From an uncultured Colwellia sp. (GTDB taxonomy: Bacteria; Pseudomonadota; Gammaproteobacteria; Enterobacterales; Alteromonadaceae): a stretch of 45,815 nucleotides of DNA. A model generated the notes under the pieces. It saw only the letters and a list, made by a program, of their open reading frames with translations. It had not been told where the DNA came from and did no database searches. The DNA is taken from positions 1 through 45,815 of the forward strand of contig CAJWBY010000014.1 of the NCBI GenBank assembly GCA_913020705.1, read 5' to 3'. Positions 28,426 to 35,107 of this stretch are shown here, one piece after another. Within the stretch, counting starts at the first letter, position 1. Every line of letters begins with the position of its first letter. Made by a program: the position numbers and the translations under genes.

Positions 28426-29010
28426 TTGAAAAAAATAATGTTGTTACTTTTAGTGTTATCTATTGTAGGTTGTGCAGGGATTCCATTATCTAGTGTGTAT
28501 AAAATGATGACGGCAAATCCGCTGGAATTTCACCCTGAGGCTATTTCAATTGCTATCAAAAGATCGAACGCCATACAAGTTCAAACTGGAGATGTTGAGA
28601 TGGAGATTTTTATTAATAACGACAATCCAGATTTAAAGGTATTACAAAAGTATTTTTTTGTCGTCGATAATGCTTCACGAGTTCCAATAGTAGCTGAAGG
28701 GCTTGCGGACAATGAACATCTTACTATATTAACATTATCTCCTGAAGATGTAATAAAAATGAAAAACCTACAAAAGAAGATGAAAACACATCTGAAAAAT
28801 GGTGGGAAAAGTGATGATTTTGGCTTCTCTATCCGTGTATTAAAAGGTTGTAAAAATATAGATGATATACCTGATAATGTTTTCATTAGTTTATATTTAA
28901 AGTTAGATTCAAGGTCTGAATTTTTCCCTTTGTATCAGGATTTTAATATAGGTCAAGCTGATTTATCCCCATTAAAAAATTTAGAAAACTGGGATAATTG
29001 TAAAAGTTAG
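28426..29010 (+). CDS. Putative lipoprotein of unknown function (cassette 6)
   Basis: TTG at 28426, with AAGGA at 28412-28416 nine bases before, gives 194 residues starting MKKIMLLLLVLSIVGC: a lipoprotein signal with the lipidated Cys at position 16. A TTG nine bases upstream is also in frame but is too close to the binding site. The mature part has no recognised domain; it is mixed alpha/beta with a Lys-rich stretch (KMKNLQKKMKTHLKNGGK) and two Cys late in the chain (GCKNIDD, WDNCKS) that could form a disulfide. Function unknown. Confidence 0.75.
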   Translation: MKKIMLLLLVLSIVGCAGIPLSSVYKMMTANPLEFHPEAISIAIKRSNAIQVQTGDVEMEIFINNDNPDLKVLQKYFFVVDNASRVPIVAEGLADNEHLTILTLSPEDVIKMKNLQKKMKTHLKNGGKSDDFGFSIRVLKGCKNIDDIPDNVFISLYLKLDSRSEFFPLYQDFNIGQADLSPLKNLENWDNCKS

Positions 29011-29026
29011 ATATCAAATTCAATAC

Positions 29027-29068
29027 ACATAACAAGCCATTTAAGCATAAAAATAACAGTTGACTATT
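29027..29068 (+). repeat. attC site 6, left half only
   Basis: ACATAACAAGCCATTTAAGC and AAATAACAGTTGACTATTT match the left half of site 8 (30512 on) with only a few differences, but no inner return arm or GTTAG end follows. The next gene starts directly. It is a deletion or fusion scar, and it leaves the two flanking genes as one unit. Confidence 0.75.
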
Positions 29069-29082
29069 TAAAGGAAAACATC

Positions 29083-29742
29083 ATTAATACTCTCATCTTT
29101 GCAGCCATAGGGTTGTTTTTATCTTCTAGCTGTATAGCAAATAATATATTCGAAAACTTTCCCCGTGAAATTAAATCAAATGAACAATATGTATTCTATT
29201 CTCATGGATTGATAGTGGAAGGTCAGAACCCGATGCCAATAAATCCTCGTTGGGGGATGTATAACTTTCCTGAAATTAAAACGGCTCTCTCAGATGATAG
29301 CTATAACCTTATTGCCTATCACCGCCCAAAAGGCACTGATCCTAGAGACTTTGCTAACAAACTGGCTGATAATGCGAATAGCCTTATTAACAAAGGTGTC
29401 AAACCTGAAAATATTACTTTTATTGGTTTTTCACGTGGTGGAGCAATAACTGTATTAACTTCAAATTTTTTAGCCTCAGATAAAGTCAATTTTGTTATTT
29501 TAGCGGGCTGTTCTAAATTTGTTAAAAACAATTCTGAATTGGAAGTATTCGGGAATATATTTTCTGTATTTGAAACTTCTGATGGTGTTGGTTCTTGTCA
29601 ATTCCTTATTGATCGCAGTAAAAAAGTTAAAACGTTTAAAGAGATCTCCATCACAACTGGGAAAGAACATGGTGCATTTTATAACCCTCTTCCTGAGTGG
29701 ATTATTCCCGTTAAAATGTGGCTCAAATCAAATCGTAGTTAA
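29083..29742 (+). CDS. Secreted alpha/beta-hydrolase-like protein with probable ATT start (cassette 7)
   Basis: The frame carries YVFYSHGLIVEGQNP, YNLIAYHRPKGTDP, and the nucleophile elbow FIGFSRGGA, with HGAFYNPLPEW near the end giving a likely catalytic His. A signal peptide is seen only if reading starts upstream of the first TTG (29113): INTLIFAAIGLFLSSSC. The codon at its head is ATT at 29083, with AAGGA at 29071-29075 seven bases before; ATC at 29080 is another option. The gene therefore uses a rare start codon or has lost an ATG when the attC in front of it was truncated. Substrate unknown. Confidence 0.7.
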   Translation: MNTLIFAAIGLFLSSSCIANNIFENFPREIKSNEQYVFYSHGLIVEGQNPMPINPRWGMYNFPEIKTALSDDSYNLIAYHRPKGTDPRDFANKLADNANSLINKGVKPENITFIGFSRGGAITVLTSNFLASDKVNFVILAGCSKFVKNNSELEVFGNIFSVFETSDGVGSCQFLIDRSKKVKTFKEISITTGKEHGAFYNPLPEWIIPVKMWLKSNRS

Positions 29743-29836
29743 CAAGTTGTTTAACATGTATAAAATATTGTTGGCTTTTGCACCTGCGTCGCTTATTCTA
29801 GCCAACAATATTTAGCCTGTTAACAGGGCGTTATGT
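29737..29836 (+). repeat. attC site 7 (best formed)
   Basis: R'' box AGTTAAC at 29737-29743 and R' box GTTATGT at 29830-29836. The inner arms are a perfect 14-bp inverted repeat (29763-29776 and 29800-29813) around a short loop; GTTTAAC / TTAACAGGGC makes the shoulder. The stop codon of the preceding gene lies in the R'' box. Confidence 0.9.
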
Positions 29837-29866
29837 TGTTCTCATGTATTGGAGTACGAGCTTTAT

Positions 29867-30508
29867 ATGGATATAAGTATTATTATTGTTATAGGCGTTT
29901 TTATTTGGTTGGGATTTTATTTTTATAATCAACATAAAAAAAGAATAGCGTTTATTGAGTCTTTTGAATTTCCTGTATCTATAAAGAAAGGAGTAAATAC
30001 TTCTTACCCGCATTTGAATAATGAGCAAATTGAGTTGGTTTTGGATACATTAAGAACATTCTTTCTTATATCTTACAAGGCTAAGTTAAAGCCTGTTGCT
30101 ATGCCTTCTCAAGTAGTAGACGTTGCTTGGCATCAGTTCATTCTATTTACAAAAAATTATGAAGTTTTCTGTAAAAAAGGTATTGGTAGGTTTTTACACC
30201 ACACGCCAACAGAAGCAATGAAATCCAGAACAACGGCGCAAGAGGGCATAAAAAGGGCTTGGAGGTTGTCATGTCATTTAGAGAGTATTAACCCCAAATT
30301 ACCTATTCGCCTTCCTATGTTGTTTGCTATAGATTCGGAATTAAAAATAGAAGATGGCTTCTTTTACTCGAAGAACTGTAAAGATAGAAGTTCTCCTAAT
30401 TATGGGAATAATTATTGTGCTTCTCATATAGGTTGTTCCTCGGGTTGCAGCGGTTCATCTGGAGATTCAACAAGTAGTTGTGGAAGTAGCTGCGGAGGTG
30501 GTGATTAA
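29867..30508 (+). CDS. GRDP-like membrane-anchored protein with Cys/Ser/Gly tail (cassette 8)
   Basis: 213 residues from ATG 29867 (GGAG about 12 bases upstream). One N-terminal transmembrane helix (ISIIIVIGVFIWLGFYFY) is followed by a domain with PSQVVDVAWHQFILFTKNYE and FLHHTP. This recalls the vD..WH.H...P..Y ... F.H.P pattern of the glycine-rich-domain-containing protein family. The last 25 residues are almost entirely Cys, Ser and Gly (six Cys in CS..CSGSSG...SSCGSSCGGG), an arrangement suited to metal binding or disulfides. Such GRDP-like proteins are uncharacterised in bacteria. The domain assignment is by motif memory. Confidence 0.75.
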   Translation: MDISIIIVIGVFIWLGFYFYNQHKKRIAFIESFEFPVSIKKGVNTSYPHLNNEQIELVLDTLRTFFLISYKAKLKPVAMPSQVVDVAWHQFILFTKNYEVFCKKGIGRFLHHTPTEAMKSRTTAQEGIKRAWRLSCHLESINPKLPIRLPMLFAIDSELKIEDGFFYSKNCKDRSSPNYGNNYCASHIGCSSGCSGSSGDSTSSCGSSCGGGD

Positions 30509-30511
30509 TCA

Positions 30512-30618
30512 ACATAACAAGCCATTTAAGCATACAAATAACAGATGGCTATTTGATCCTGTGTTGCTGTGTTCATTACATATTGCTTTGTATCGCCTTT
30601 ACATTGAGCGTGTGTAGC
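30512..30618 (+). repeat. attC site 8 (decayed)
   Basis: Left half ACATAACAAGCCATTTAAGC ... AAATAACAGATGGCTATTT is intact. The right half is only faintly visible as CGCCTTTACATTGAGCGTGT then GTAGC (to 30618); the inner return arm AGCCATC is missing. Confidence 0.6.
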
Positions 30619-30773
30619 TTCTTCATGTTTACTTTATAAAGTTGATCCAATTTTTAATTAGATCATTCTTAAATATTTAAAATAGGTTCATTAATCTTCA
30701 ATTTGATCTTTAAATACATAGGTTACGTAATGGTTTCGGTTTTAATAAACACTAAGAAAAATAGGTCAGCTAA

Positions 30774-31793
30774 ATGAAAAAATTATCATCATTAATATTT
30801 ACCGTTTTACTTTCCTCCTGTACATCTCAACCATATGCAAAGACTAACGCCCCTTTCGATGGTGTTAAATTTGATAACATCGAACCCTTTGATGATAAAA
30901 GTATATTTGATCTGGTCAGTTGGAAAATAGGTAGTATGAGTGAATCTACTCCTTGGCCAGATAACATTGACTCCAAACAGTTTAAACCTGCTGTTCAAAG
31001 ATCAGTAAAACCAATTATTACTGTAATCAACCATGCTTCAGTGCTTATTCAGGTCGATAATTTAAACATATTAACAGATCCTCATTATTCACTAAGAGCT
31101 TCACCTGTTCAATTTGCTGGGCCCAAGAGAGTCGTTAATCCCGCTATTGCTTTTGATGATCTACCTCCTATAGATATCGTTCTTATATCTCATAATCATT
31201 ATGACCACTTAGATCTTGATACCCTCAAGCGCTTAAACGACCGAGATCTCCCACAATTCGTTGCAGGGTTAAAAACGAAGTCATTTTTAGAAGATAACGA
31301 AATTAAAACCGCTATTGACTTGGATTGGTGGCAAAGTATAACCGCTAATAAAACTCAGATTACTTTTGTACCATCCCAGCACTGGTCGGCTAGAGGCATA
31401 TTTGATAAAAGAGAAATGCTTTGGGGTGGGTTCTATATTGAAAATACTCATAAGATTTACTTTGCTGGAGATACAGGGTATGGGAAGTTCTTTAAAGTAA
31501 TTAAAGATAAACTCGGCGCACCAGACCTTTCTTTGATTCCCATTGGTGCTTATGAGCCTAGATGGTTCATGAAAGATGCTCATCTTAACCCAATGGATGC
31601 TCTAAAAGCATTTAAAGACCTAGAAAGTAAAGAAATGATCGGGATTCACTTTGGAACATTTAAGTTAACTGATGAGGGATATAATGATCCAATTAAGACT
31701 CTTAAAGAAGAGGTTAAGAAATTAAACATGGATCCGATAAAAGTAATTATTCCTACTTTTGGAAAGCCTTATTCAATTAGGGCTTTATTATAG
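30774..31793 (+). CDS. Lipoprotein metallo-beta-lactamase-fold hydrolase (NAPE-PLD/UlaG-like)
   Basis: 339 residues. A lipoprotein signal (MKKLSSLIFTVLLSSC, lipidated Cys16) is followed by an MBL domain: VINHASVLIQVDNLNILTDP, the metal motif SHNHYDHLD (His140, His142, Asp144, His145), PSQHWSARG, FAGDTGYG with a metal ligand, and IGIHFGTFKL near the end. This order matches the UlaG / N-acyl-phosphatidylethanolamine phospholipase D-like branch of the superfamily, not the antibiotic-hydrolysing class. It sits in the outer part of the array after a decayed attC. Confidence 0.88.
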   Translation: MKKLSSLIFTVLLSSCTSQPYAKTNAPFDGVKFDNIEPFDDKSIFDLVSWKIGSMSESTPWPDNIDSKQFKPAVQRSVKPIITVINHASVLIQVDNLNILTDPHYSLRASPVQFAGPKRVVNPAIAFDDLPPIDIVLISHNHYDHLDLDTLKRLNDRDLPQFVAGLKTKSFLEDNEIKTAIDLDWWQSITANKTQITFVPSQHWSARGIFDKREMLWGGFYIENTHKIYFAGDTGYGKFFKVIKDKLGAPDLSLIPIGAYEPRWFMKDAHLNPMDALKAFKDLESKEMIGIHFGTFKLTDEGYNDPIKTLKEEVKKLNMDPIKVIIPTFGKPYSIRALL

Positions 31794-31836
31794 TCAGTAC
31801 ATTTTTGATGGTACCTAAAAGTTTTGAGGCTAAACA

Positions 31837-31931
31837 ACATAAAATTCGCTCAAAAGGACAAATAACAGTTGGTTTTTGCTACTTGGTCGCTTATTTTACC
31901 CCAGTATTATTTTTTTGATAAGACGTTAGTA
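31837..31931 (+). repeat. attC site 9 (decayed)
   Basis: Left box ACATAAA (31837-31843), middle GGACAAATAACAGTTGGTTTT and GGTCGCTTATTTTACCCCAG, end GACGTTAGTA at 31922-31931. Both boxes deviate from the consensus and the inner stem is imperfect. Confidence 0.68.
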
Positions 31932-31986
31932 ATACAGTTTATGATTTTGTGGCACTATGCCAATTTCACAAAGGAAAACATGAGTA

Positions 31987-32196
31987 ATGAAACCGAAAAA
32001 TAAGACTGATAAGTTACCTTTAAATATTCGACTTTTATTAGGAGTCTTTGCTATTCCTTCATTATTTTTAGCGTATATGATTGGTACAATGGCATTAAAT
32101 GGGAATTTTCAAGTAATTAATTACTTTGAATGGATTTATTCATTGCTTGGCTTTTTTGCAATGTATATTGCAATATCAGGTAAACGTGTGTTTTAG
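31987..32196 (+). CDS. Small two-helix membrane protein (cassette)
   Basis: 69 residues with two hydrophobic segments, LLLGVFAIPSLFLAYMIGTMAL and WIYSLLGFFAMYIAISG, joined by a short loop, and a charged N-terminus (KPKNKTDK). No family recognised. The AAGGA at 31971-31975 is closer to an out-of-frame ATG at 31980, which would give only a seven-codon peptide overlapping this start; ATG 31987 is 11 bases from it. So the start is uncertain, and translation may be coupled to that tiny leader. Confidence 0.6.
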   Translation: MKPKNKTDKLPLNIRLLLGVFAIPSLFLAYMIGTMALNGNFQVINYFEWIYSLLGFFAMYIAISGKRVF

Positions 32197-32229
32197 TTTT
32201 CGTCAAATTAGAATGTATAGGTGGTGTAT

Positions 32230-32327
32230 AGCTAATAAGCCACTCAAGCTGGGCAAATAACAGTTGGTTTTTGAACGTACGTCGATTATAACCTTCATAA
32301 TATTTGCCTCTTAATGGGGTGTTAGAA
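32230..32327 (+). repeat. attC site 10
   Basis: R'' box AGCTAAT (32230-32236), left shoulder AAGCCACTCAAGC, AAATAACAGTTGG in the middle, and right end GCCTCTTAATGGGGTGTTAGAA (to 32327). The inner return arm is decayed. Confidence 0.75.
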
Positions 32328-32344
32328 CCAAAAGGATTTACGTT

Positions 32345-32704
32345 ATGTCTAAAAATTTAAAGTTGAACTATGTAGAATTTCCCGCCAAAAATATACCTGC
32401 AACAAAAAAGTTCTTTGAGGATGCATTTGGTTGGAGTTTTACTGATTACGGTGCCGATTATACTGCTTTTGCTGATGAAGGATTGGACGGTGGTTTCTAT
32501 AAATCCGATTTGTCTTCGATAACTTCAAATGGCGCTGCCTTACTTGTATTATTAACTGATGATTTGGAGCAAGCTCAATCTACTGTAGAATCATTTGGTG
32601 GTGAAATTTCTACTTCAATTTTTTCATTTCCTGGAGGGAGCCGATTTCATTTTCTCGAGCCTAGTGGTAATGAATTTGCAGTCTGGTGTTTATCTGGCAC
32701 ATAA
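32345..32704 (+). CDS. VOC (glyoxalase-like) family protein (cassette)
   Basis: 119 residues with no signal, one vicinal-oxygen-chelate module: LNYVEFPAKNIPATKKFFEDAFGW with FTDYG, FADEGLDGGFY, LLVLLTDDLEQAQSTVESFGGE and a closing GGSRFHFLEPSGNEFAVW. The conserved late Glu in EPSGNEFAVW is a usual metal ligand; the early one is Glu12 (YVEFP). The substrate is unknown: VOC members range from glyoxalases to antibiotic-resistance proteins, and such genes are common integron cassettes. AAAGGA precedes the ATG. Confidence 0.88.
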   Translation: MSKNLKLNYVEFPAKNIPATKKFFEDAFGWSFTDYGADYTAFADEGLDGGFYKSDLSSITSNGAALLVLLTDDLEQAQSTVESFGGEISTSIFSFPGGSRFHFLEPSGNEFAVWCLSGT

Positions 32705-32787
32705 AAAGCTTTTCAAGCAGAATAAATAATAGTTGGCTTTTTGTTCATTCAGTTAATCTATTTTGTCATTTTAAATGGGCGTTATGT
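32699..32787 (+). repeat. attC site 11 (partly decayed)
   Basis: Left box ACATAAA (32699-32705), middle AAATAATAGTTGGCTTT, right end AAATGGGCGTTATGT with R' GTTATGT at 32781-32787. The inner return arm is lost. The stop codon of the VOC gene lies in the left box. Confidence 0.7.
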
Positions 32788-32801
32788 ATTTAGGAGTTGT
32801 C

Positions 32802-33179
32802 TTGATTTCACGGTTAAATAAAAAGTCTTTAATTCGATGGAAGGTCTATATAGATCGCTCAAAAATGTATATTGGTTATGTACAGTTTTTGCTTATAATT
32901 TTCGTTTTTATAAAGTCTCTAGGTGATAACCCTGTAACCGAATTTGTTTTTAATAGCCCATTGATTGCAGTCCCAATTATTTTAGTAATATTTGTGTTGG
33001 CTTCTTTGGTTATTGGTTATCTAGATTCTCGGCTTGGTTTTCGTGAAGAAGAAATTAGAAATCACTCAAAATCTAACCCTGTATTAATGGATATTCAAAA
33101 GTCGCTTACAGAGTTAAATGATAAAGTCGCACAAATGGAACAAAATAAAAACGTTAAAACTACCGCAAAAAATAAATGA
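32802..33179 (+). CDS. Small membrane protein with C-terminal coiled coil, unknown (cassette)
   Basis: TTG at 32802 follows TAGGAG (32791-32796) and gives 125 residues: a basic N-terminus (MISRLNKKSLIRWKVYIDRSK), two hydrophobic helices (YIGYVQFLLIIFVFI and LIAVPIILVIFVLASLVIGYL), then a charged helical tail (SLTELNDKVAQMEQNKNVK) that looks like a coiled coil. An in-frame ATG at 32784 exists but lies inside the attC end box and has no binding site. No family recognised with confidence; the layout is of a small inner-membrane protein. Confidence 0.65.
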   Translation: MISRLNKKSLIRWKVYIDRSKMYIGYVQFLLIIFVFIKSLGDNPVTEFVFNSPLIAVPIILVIFVLASLVIGYLDSRLGFREEEIRNHSKSNPVLMDIQKSLTELNDKVAQMEQNKNVKTTAKNK

Positions 33180-33311
33180 TGATTTACTCAAATAGACGAT
33201 AAACACCTCGCTAGCGTCCGCTTCTTGAAATTTCACGCACAGTTTTTGAGCCGATTATGTAGGAGGGTGGCTTTAGATTGTTTGTATAGTTGAATCATTT
33301 TAGGATATTTC

Positions 33312-33812
33312 ATGTCAGATTTTTTACTTTCACAGTTACTTGTTTCAATAACTTTAGCTATTGAATGTTTTGCAATGCAACTGAAGAATAAAAATCGTAT
33401 ATTAGCTCTTTTATCTATTAGCTGTTTATTTAACGGATTTCATTATTTGTTACTAGAACAACCTACTGCAGGTTACATTTTTCTTTTTTCTAGTATTAGG
33501 TTTTTAATTGCTATTAAATGGAAGTTTCAATGGATGGCTGCAGCCTCACTTTGTGTTAGTTTATTTATTACTATTTACAGTTATATTGGCTTTTTAAGTA
33601 TTTTAGGTTTTATAGCAACCGTTTTTATTACTACTGGTTCATTTAGCTCTAATGACAAATTTTTACGCATTATGATGATTATAGGTGGCACGTTATGGCT
33701 GGTTCATAATACTATTTTATGGTCACCTGTTGGTATACTCGTAGAAACTGTTTTTGTTGGTAGTAGTGCTATTGGCTATTATCGTTATTACATAGTAGGG
33801 AAATTAGAGTAA
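33312..33812 (+). CDS. YgjV-like inner membrane protein (cassette)
   Basis: 166 residues, five or six hydrophobic segments covering most of the chain. The series AIECFAMQLKNKNRILALLSISCLFNGFHYLLL, then AGYIFLFSSIRFLIAI and GGTLWLVHNTILWSPVGILVET, fits the YgjV family of small inner-membrane proteins of unknown function. It is preceded by a 130-bp spacer in which no attC is seen, so it may have been joined to the previous cassette by deletion. Confidence 0.78.
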   Translation: MSDFLLSQLLVSITLAIECFAMQLKNKNRILALLSISCLFNGFHYLLLEQPTAGYIFLFSSIRFLIAIKWKFQWMAAASLCVSLFITIYSYIGFLSILGFIATVFITTGSFSSNDKFLRIMMIIGGTLWLVHNTILWSPVGILVETVFVGSSAIGYYRYYIVGKLE

Positions 33813-33821
33813 TCCACATCA

Positions 33822-33911
33822 AAATAAACGATTCAATCGATTAATGGAGTTGTTTTTTTTATTCGTCGTTTATTTTAGCTAAAAATATTTATCCTGTTAG
33901 CAGGTAGTAAT
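33822..33911 (+). repeat. attC site 12 (strongly decayed)
   Basis: The right half TCGTCGTTTATTTTAGC then AAAAATATTTATCCTGTTAGC aligns with site 7 over its inner arm and shoulder; the end is GTAGTAATG instead of GCGTTATG. The left half is barely recognisable. Confidence 0.6.
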
Positions 33912-33950
33912 GTTAATACCAAACATAATCAATAAAGGAGTTTTAAATCA

Positions 33951-34511
33951 ATGTCCCGCATAGCAATAGTGTATTTTACTAAAAGTGATGTGACAGGGCA
34001 GCTTGCTAATGCAATTGCTTCTGGCGCTAAGCAAGAACCTGGAATAACTGTATATGAACATAGAGTAGAAGGGTATGAAATTTTTGAAGGTAGATTTGAA
34101 AACGAAGCGTTATTTGAACAACTAAAATCATGTGATGCCATCATCTTTGGAAGTCCAACATATATGGGAAGTGTTTCAGCTCAGTTCAAGGCATTTGCTG
34201 ACGCCTCAAGCGAGCATTGGCAGAAACAAGATTGGGCTGATAAAGTATCTGCGGGGTTTACTTCTGGAACAGGGCTAAACGGTGATCAATCAAGTACTTT
34301 GCAATACATGGCCACTTTAGCAAGTCAGCATGGTATGTTGTGGGTGAGCATTGATGCTTCATATGGAGCTGAGAGTTCTACTTTAAATCGATTAGGTTGC
34401 CAATTGGGAATAGTATCCCAAACTACTAATAGTGTTGCGCATGAAGTAGATTTAGCAACGGCAAAGCACTTAGGTCGTAGGGTTGCAAAGCTAACACTTC
34501 GCTTAAATTAG
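33951..34511 (+). CDS. Flavodoxin-like/NAD(P)H-quinone reductase family protein (cassette)
   Basis: 186 residues without a signal. IAIVYFTKSDVTGQLANAIASGA is the phosphate-binding loop region of flavodoxins, AIIFGSPTYMGSVSAQFKAF is the second FMN-binding loop, and AGFTSGTGLNGDQSSTLQYM the third, as in WrbA-type quinone reductases. Probably binds FMN and reduces quinones with NAD(P)H in the cytoplasm; the exact activity is not determined by sequence. AAAGGAG lies about 11 bases before the ATG. Confidence 0.88.
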   Translation: MSRIAIVYFTKSDVTGQLANAIASGAKQEPGITVYEHRVEGYEIFEGRFENEALFEQLKSCDAIIFGSPTYMGSVSAQFKAFADASSEHWQKQDWADKVSAGFTSGTGLNGDQSSTLQYMATLASQHGMLWVSIDASYGAESSTLNRLGCQLGIVSQTTNSVAHEVDLATAKHLGRRVAKLTLRLN

Positions 34512-34513
34512 AA

Positions 34514-34612
34514 ACATAACAATAACTTCAAGAGTGGCAAATTAAAATTGAATTTTTTTGCTTCCTCAATTTTTAGACAACAATTATTTTGCCTATAAAT
34601 AAGGTGTTTGGA
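34514..34612 (+). repeat. attC site 13 (decayed)
   Basis: Left box ACATAAC (34514-34520), shoulder AACTTCAAGAGTGGCAAATT, right end TTTTGCCTATAAATAAGGTG then TTTGGA (to 34612). Core sequences are altered but the layout of site 10 is retained. Confidence 0.62.
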
Positions 34613-34618
34613 CAATAA

Positions 34619-34984
34619 ATGAACGCACGTATTTCAAGCTATATTCTCGCACTAATATTTTTCGCCTCGGGTGGTGCCAAATTATTATCGTTGCCTTTCG
34701 AAGTTGATGCTTTTTTACGTTGGGGTTACCCAAGAGAATTTATGTACTTTACTGGTATTGTTGAAATTATTGGTGCATTTGGGTTGCTAATTCCACGATT
34801 ATCTTCTCTATCTTCGTTATGCTTAGGAGGACTTATGCTCGGCGCTATTGGAACGCACCTTGTGCACAATGAGTGGTTAATGCTAGCAGTAGCTTCTTTT
34901 ATAGCTGTCGCTGCGTTTTGGCGTGCTTGGTCTGGCCGAGAAGAGATTAACCAATTAATAAAAGTTTTCGGCATCAATAAGTAG
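34619..34984 (+). CDS. DoxX-family membrane protein
   Basis: 121 residues with four hydrophobic segments: SYILALIFFASGGAKLL, FTGIVEIIGAFGLLIP, LSSLCLGGLMLGAIGTHLV and WLMLAVASFIAVAAFWRAW. The GGAKL motif in helix 1 and the E in helix 2 are typical of DoxX/DoxD-like proteins. No attC follows it, so it is either the last, fully decayed cassette or an original chromosomal neighbour of radD. Confidence 0.82.
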   Translation: MNARISSYILALIFFASGGAKLLSLPFEVDAFLRWGYPREFMYFTGIVEIIGAFGLLIPRLSSLSSLCLGGLMLGAIGTHLVHNEWLMLAVASFIAVAAFWRAWSGREEINQLIKVFGINK

Positions 34985-35107
34985 CACTAAAAAAACATTC
35001 AAGTAGTGTCTGTATTCCACTTTTTATAAACTTTAGTGAACAATAAATTAGCTTGTAATTTAGGCATGAATTCTTGCTTAATGTTGTTTGTAATAGATAA
35101 AAATGGG

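Larger units (their letters stand above)
24833..34612 (+). mobile_element. Integron cassette array without integrase (CALIN-like)
   Basis: About 15 plus-strand genes, most 70-340 codons, are separated by 13 recognisable copies of a 90-100-bp imperfect palindrome. Each starts with a (C)TAAC box, has an internal AACAGTTGG...CCAAC stem and ends in a (G)GCGTTAGC or GCGTTATG box. These are the features of attC recombination sites: complementary R'' and R' boxes, inner stem, variable middle. The sites resemble each other strongly in their middle part (CGTCGCTTATTTTA), as in sedentary chromosomal integrons. No intI gene occurs in the window. Sites 1-5 and 7 are well formed, site 6 is truncated, and the others show altered cores. 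The array lies between tRNA-Ser and radD. An alternative reading as ordinary REP-like repeats is disfavoured by strict one-per-gene placement and constant orientation. Confidence 0.85.

Noticed and set aside
33180..33311. An attC between the 125-aa protein and the YgjV-like gene
   Set aside because: No TAAC box, inner stem or GTTAG end could be aligned with the other sites; left unassigned.
25379..34612. Repeats as a CRISPR array
   Set aside because: Repeat units are 90-100 bp, imperfect palindromes, and are separated by whole genes (about 0.3-1.2 kb), not by uniform 30-bp spacers; no cas genes.
34985..35038. CACTAAA / TTTAGTG inverted repeat after the DoxX gene as a final attC
   Set aside because: Seven-bp arms, no inner stem and none of the shared middle sequence; could be chance.
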